From NCBI GenBank assembly GCA_020355945.1, contig CP070627.1:8577434-8590159 (forward strand): DNA of 12,726 bases. Direction: 5' to 3'. Of the stretch, positions 12,461-12,726 are shown in pieces (the stretch's first letter is position 1; the number at the start of each line of letters is the position of its first letter). The DNA comes from Candidatus Aminicenantota bacterium. Its GTDB lineage: Bacteria > Acidobacteriota > Aminicenantia > UBA2199. Below the pieces are notes generated by a model. The model saw only the letters and a list, made by a program, of their open reading frames with translations, ran no database searches and was not told where the DNA came from. A program made the position numbers and the translations under genes.

Positions 12461-12726
12461 ATGAACGTTGAGTTGACAGAAGAGCAGAAAATTAAAATTT
12501 TAAACTCCTCTGATGTTTACAAGGTAATGAAACAAATCTTGTTAAGGGAGAACAAAATAGAGAGGGATCAAGAGCATGTTTGGGCGGTTTGTCTGAGTGT
12601 GAATAACAAGATTTTAGCTGTAGAGCTGGTTAGCCTGGGGGCGATCAATGAAACGATTCTAACTCCGATGCAAGTATTCAGGATTGCACTGATAAAAGGT
12701 GCGGTTTCATTAATCCTGGTGCACAA
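12461..12726 (+). CDS. RadC-like JAB-domain protein (N-terminal part, cut by window edge)
   Basis: Eighty-eight full codons are visible before the window ends. The protein starts MNVELTEEQKIKILNSSDVY, a short helical lead-in (KVMKQILLRENKIERDQEHVW). It then enters the RadC/JAB core: WAVCLSVNNKILAVELVSLG, NETILTPMQVFRIALIKGAV, SLILVHN. This matches the RadC pattern of strand-turn-strand, the (T/S)-x-(L/V)-x-P-x-(E/Q)-(V/I)-(F/V) helix, and the xLxHNHPSG metal-binding loop, whose HPSG would lie just outside. RadC-type proteins are JAMM-fold putative metalloproteins, named for DNA repair although that role is doubtful. Short RadC-like forms that lack the helix-hairpin-helix part, like this one, are common in accessory DNA. 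The strong promoter and AAGGAGG support the start. Whether the full metal site is present cannot be seen. Confidence 0.85.
   Translation, partial: MNVELTEEQKIKILNSSDVYKVMKQILLRENKIERDQEHVWAVCLSVNNKILAVELVSLGAINETILTPMQVFRIALIKGAVSLILVH

Overview
The window reads as a chromosomal segment of a Gram-negative-type anaerobic bacterium. Exported proteins carry Sec signal peptides, there is an exported c-type multiheme cytochrome, most genes have strong AGGAGG ribosome binding sites, and promoters are of the sigma70 kind (TTGACA, 17 bp, TATAAT-like) with one good sigma54-like site. The gene mix (exported D-aminoacylase, multiheme cytochrome, several ATPase-nuclease fusions, many small intergenic repeats) would suit an Acidobacteriota/Aminicenantes-like lineage. 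That placement is inference only; there is no rRNA or marker gene here.

Layout. (1) Positions 1-71 hold the start of a minus-strand BlaI/MecI-family repressor. Behind it is a promoter decorated with three TACGAAA/TTTCGTA-type dyads. (2) Positions 243-2041 form a visibly AT-rich accessory patch on the minus strand: an ATPase-DUF4143 nuclease-like gene behind a 32-bp tandem operator-like repeat, and a VapB antitoxin whose VapC partner survives only as its first ~33 residues. Related short direct repeats (217-238 and 2291-2325) bracket this patch. (3) Positions 2042-2507 are repeat-rich non-coding DNA. (4) Positions 2508-4325 (minus) encode an exported N-acyl-D-amino-acid deacylase. (5) Positions 4775-7228 (plus) encode an exported five-heme cytochrome with a C-terminal fibronectin III domain, behind a sigma54-like promoter. 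(6) Positions 7272-9080 (minus, convergent) encode an exported protein joining a PepSY-like N-terminal region, a caspase/gingipain-like His-Cys domain and a C-terminal beta-sandwich. (7) Positions 9257-9856 (minus) encode a free-standing pyruvate kinase C-terminal domain. (8) Positions 10054-11811 (plus) encode an AAA-ATPase-like/PD-(D/E)XK protein. (9) Positions 11812-12460 are non-coding and hold a 21-bp periodic array and a long GC-rich hairpin. (10) Positions 12461 to the end hold the start of a RadC-like JAB-domain gene.

The genes do not form one operon; almost every one has its own recognisable promoter. Three secreted products (deacylase, cytochrome, peptidase-like protein) lie next to each other and could share an envelope or extracellular setting, such as peptide turnover and electron transfer, but nothing in the sequence ties them into one pathway. 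The best candidates for something new are the PepSY/caspase-like secreted protein, the BlaI operator cluster, the two apparently leaderless genes, and the 21-bp array whose only stop-free minus-strand frame reads as hydrophobic heptads.
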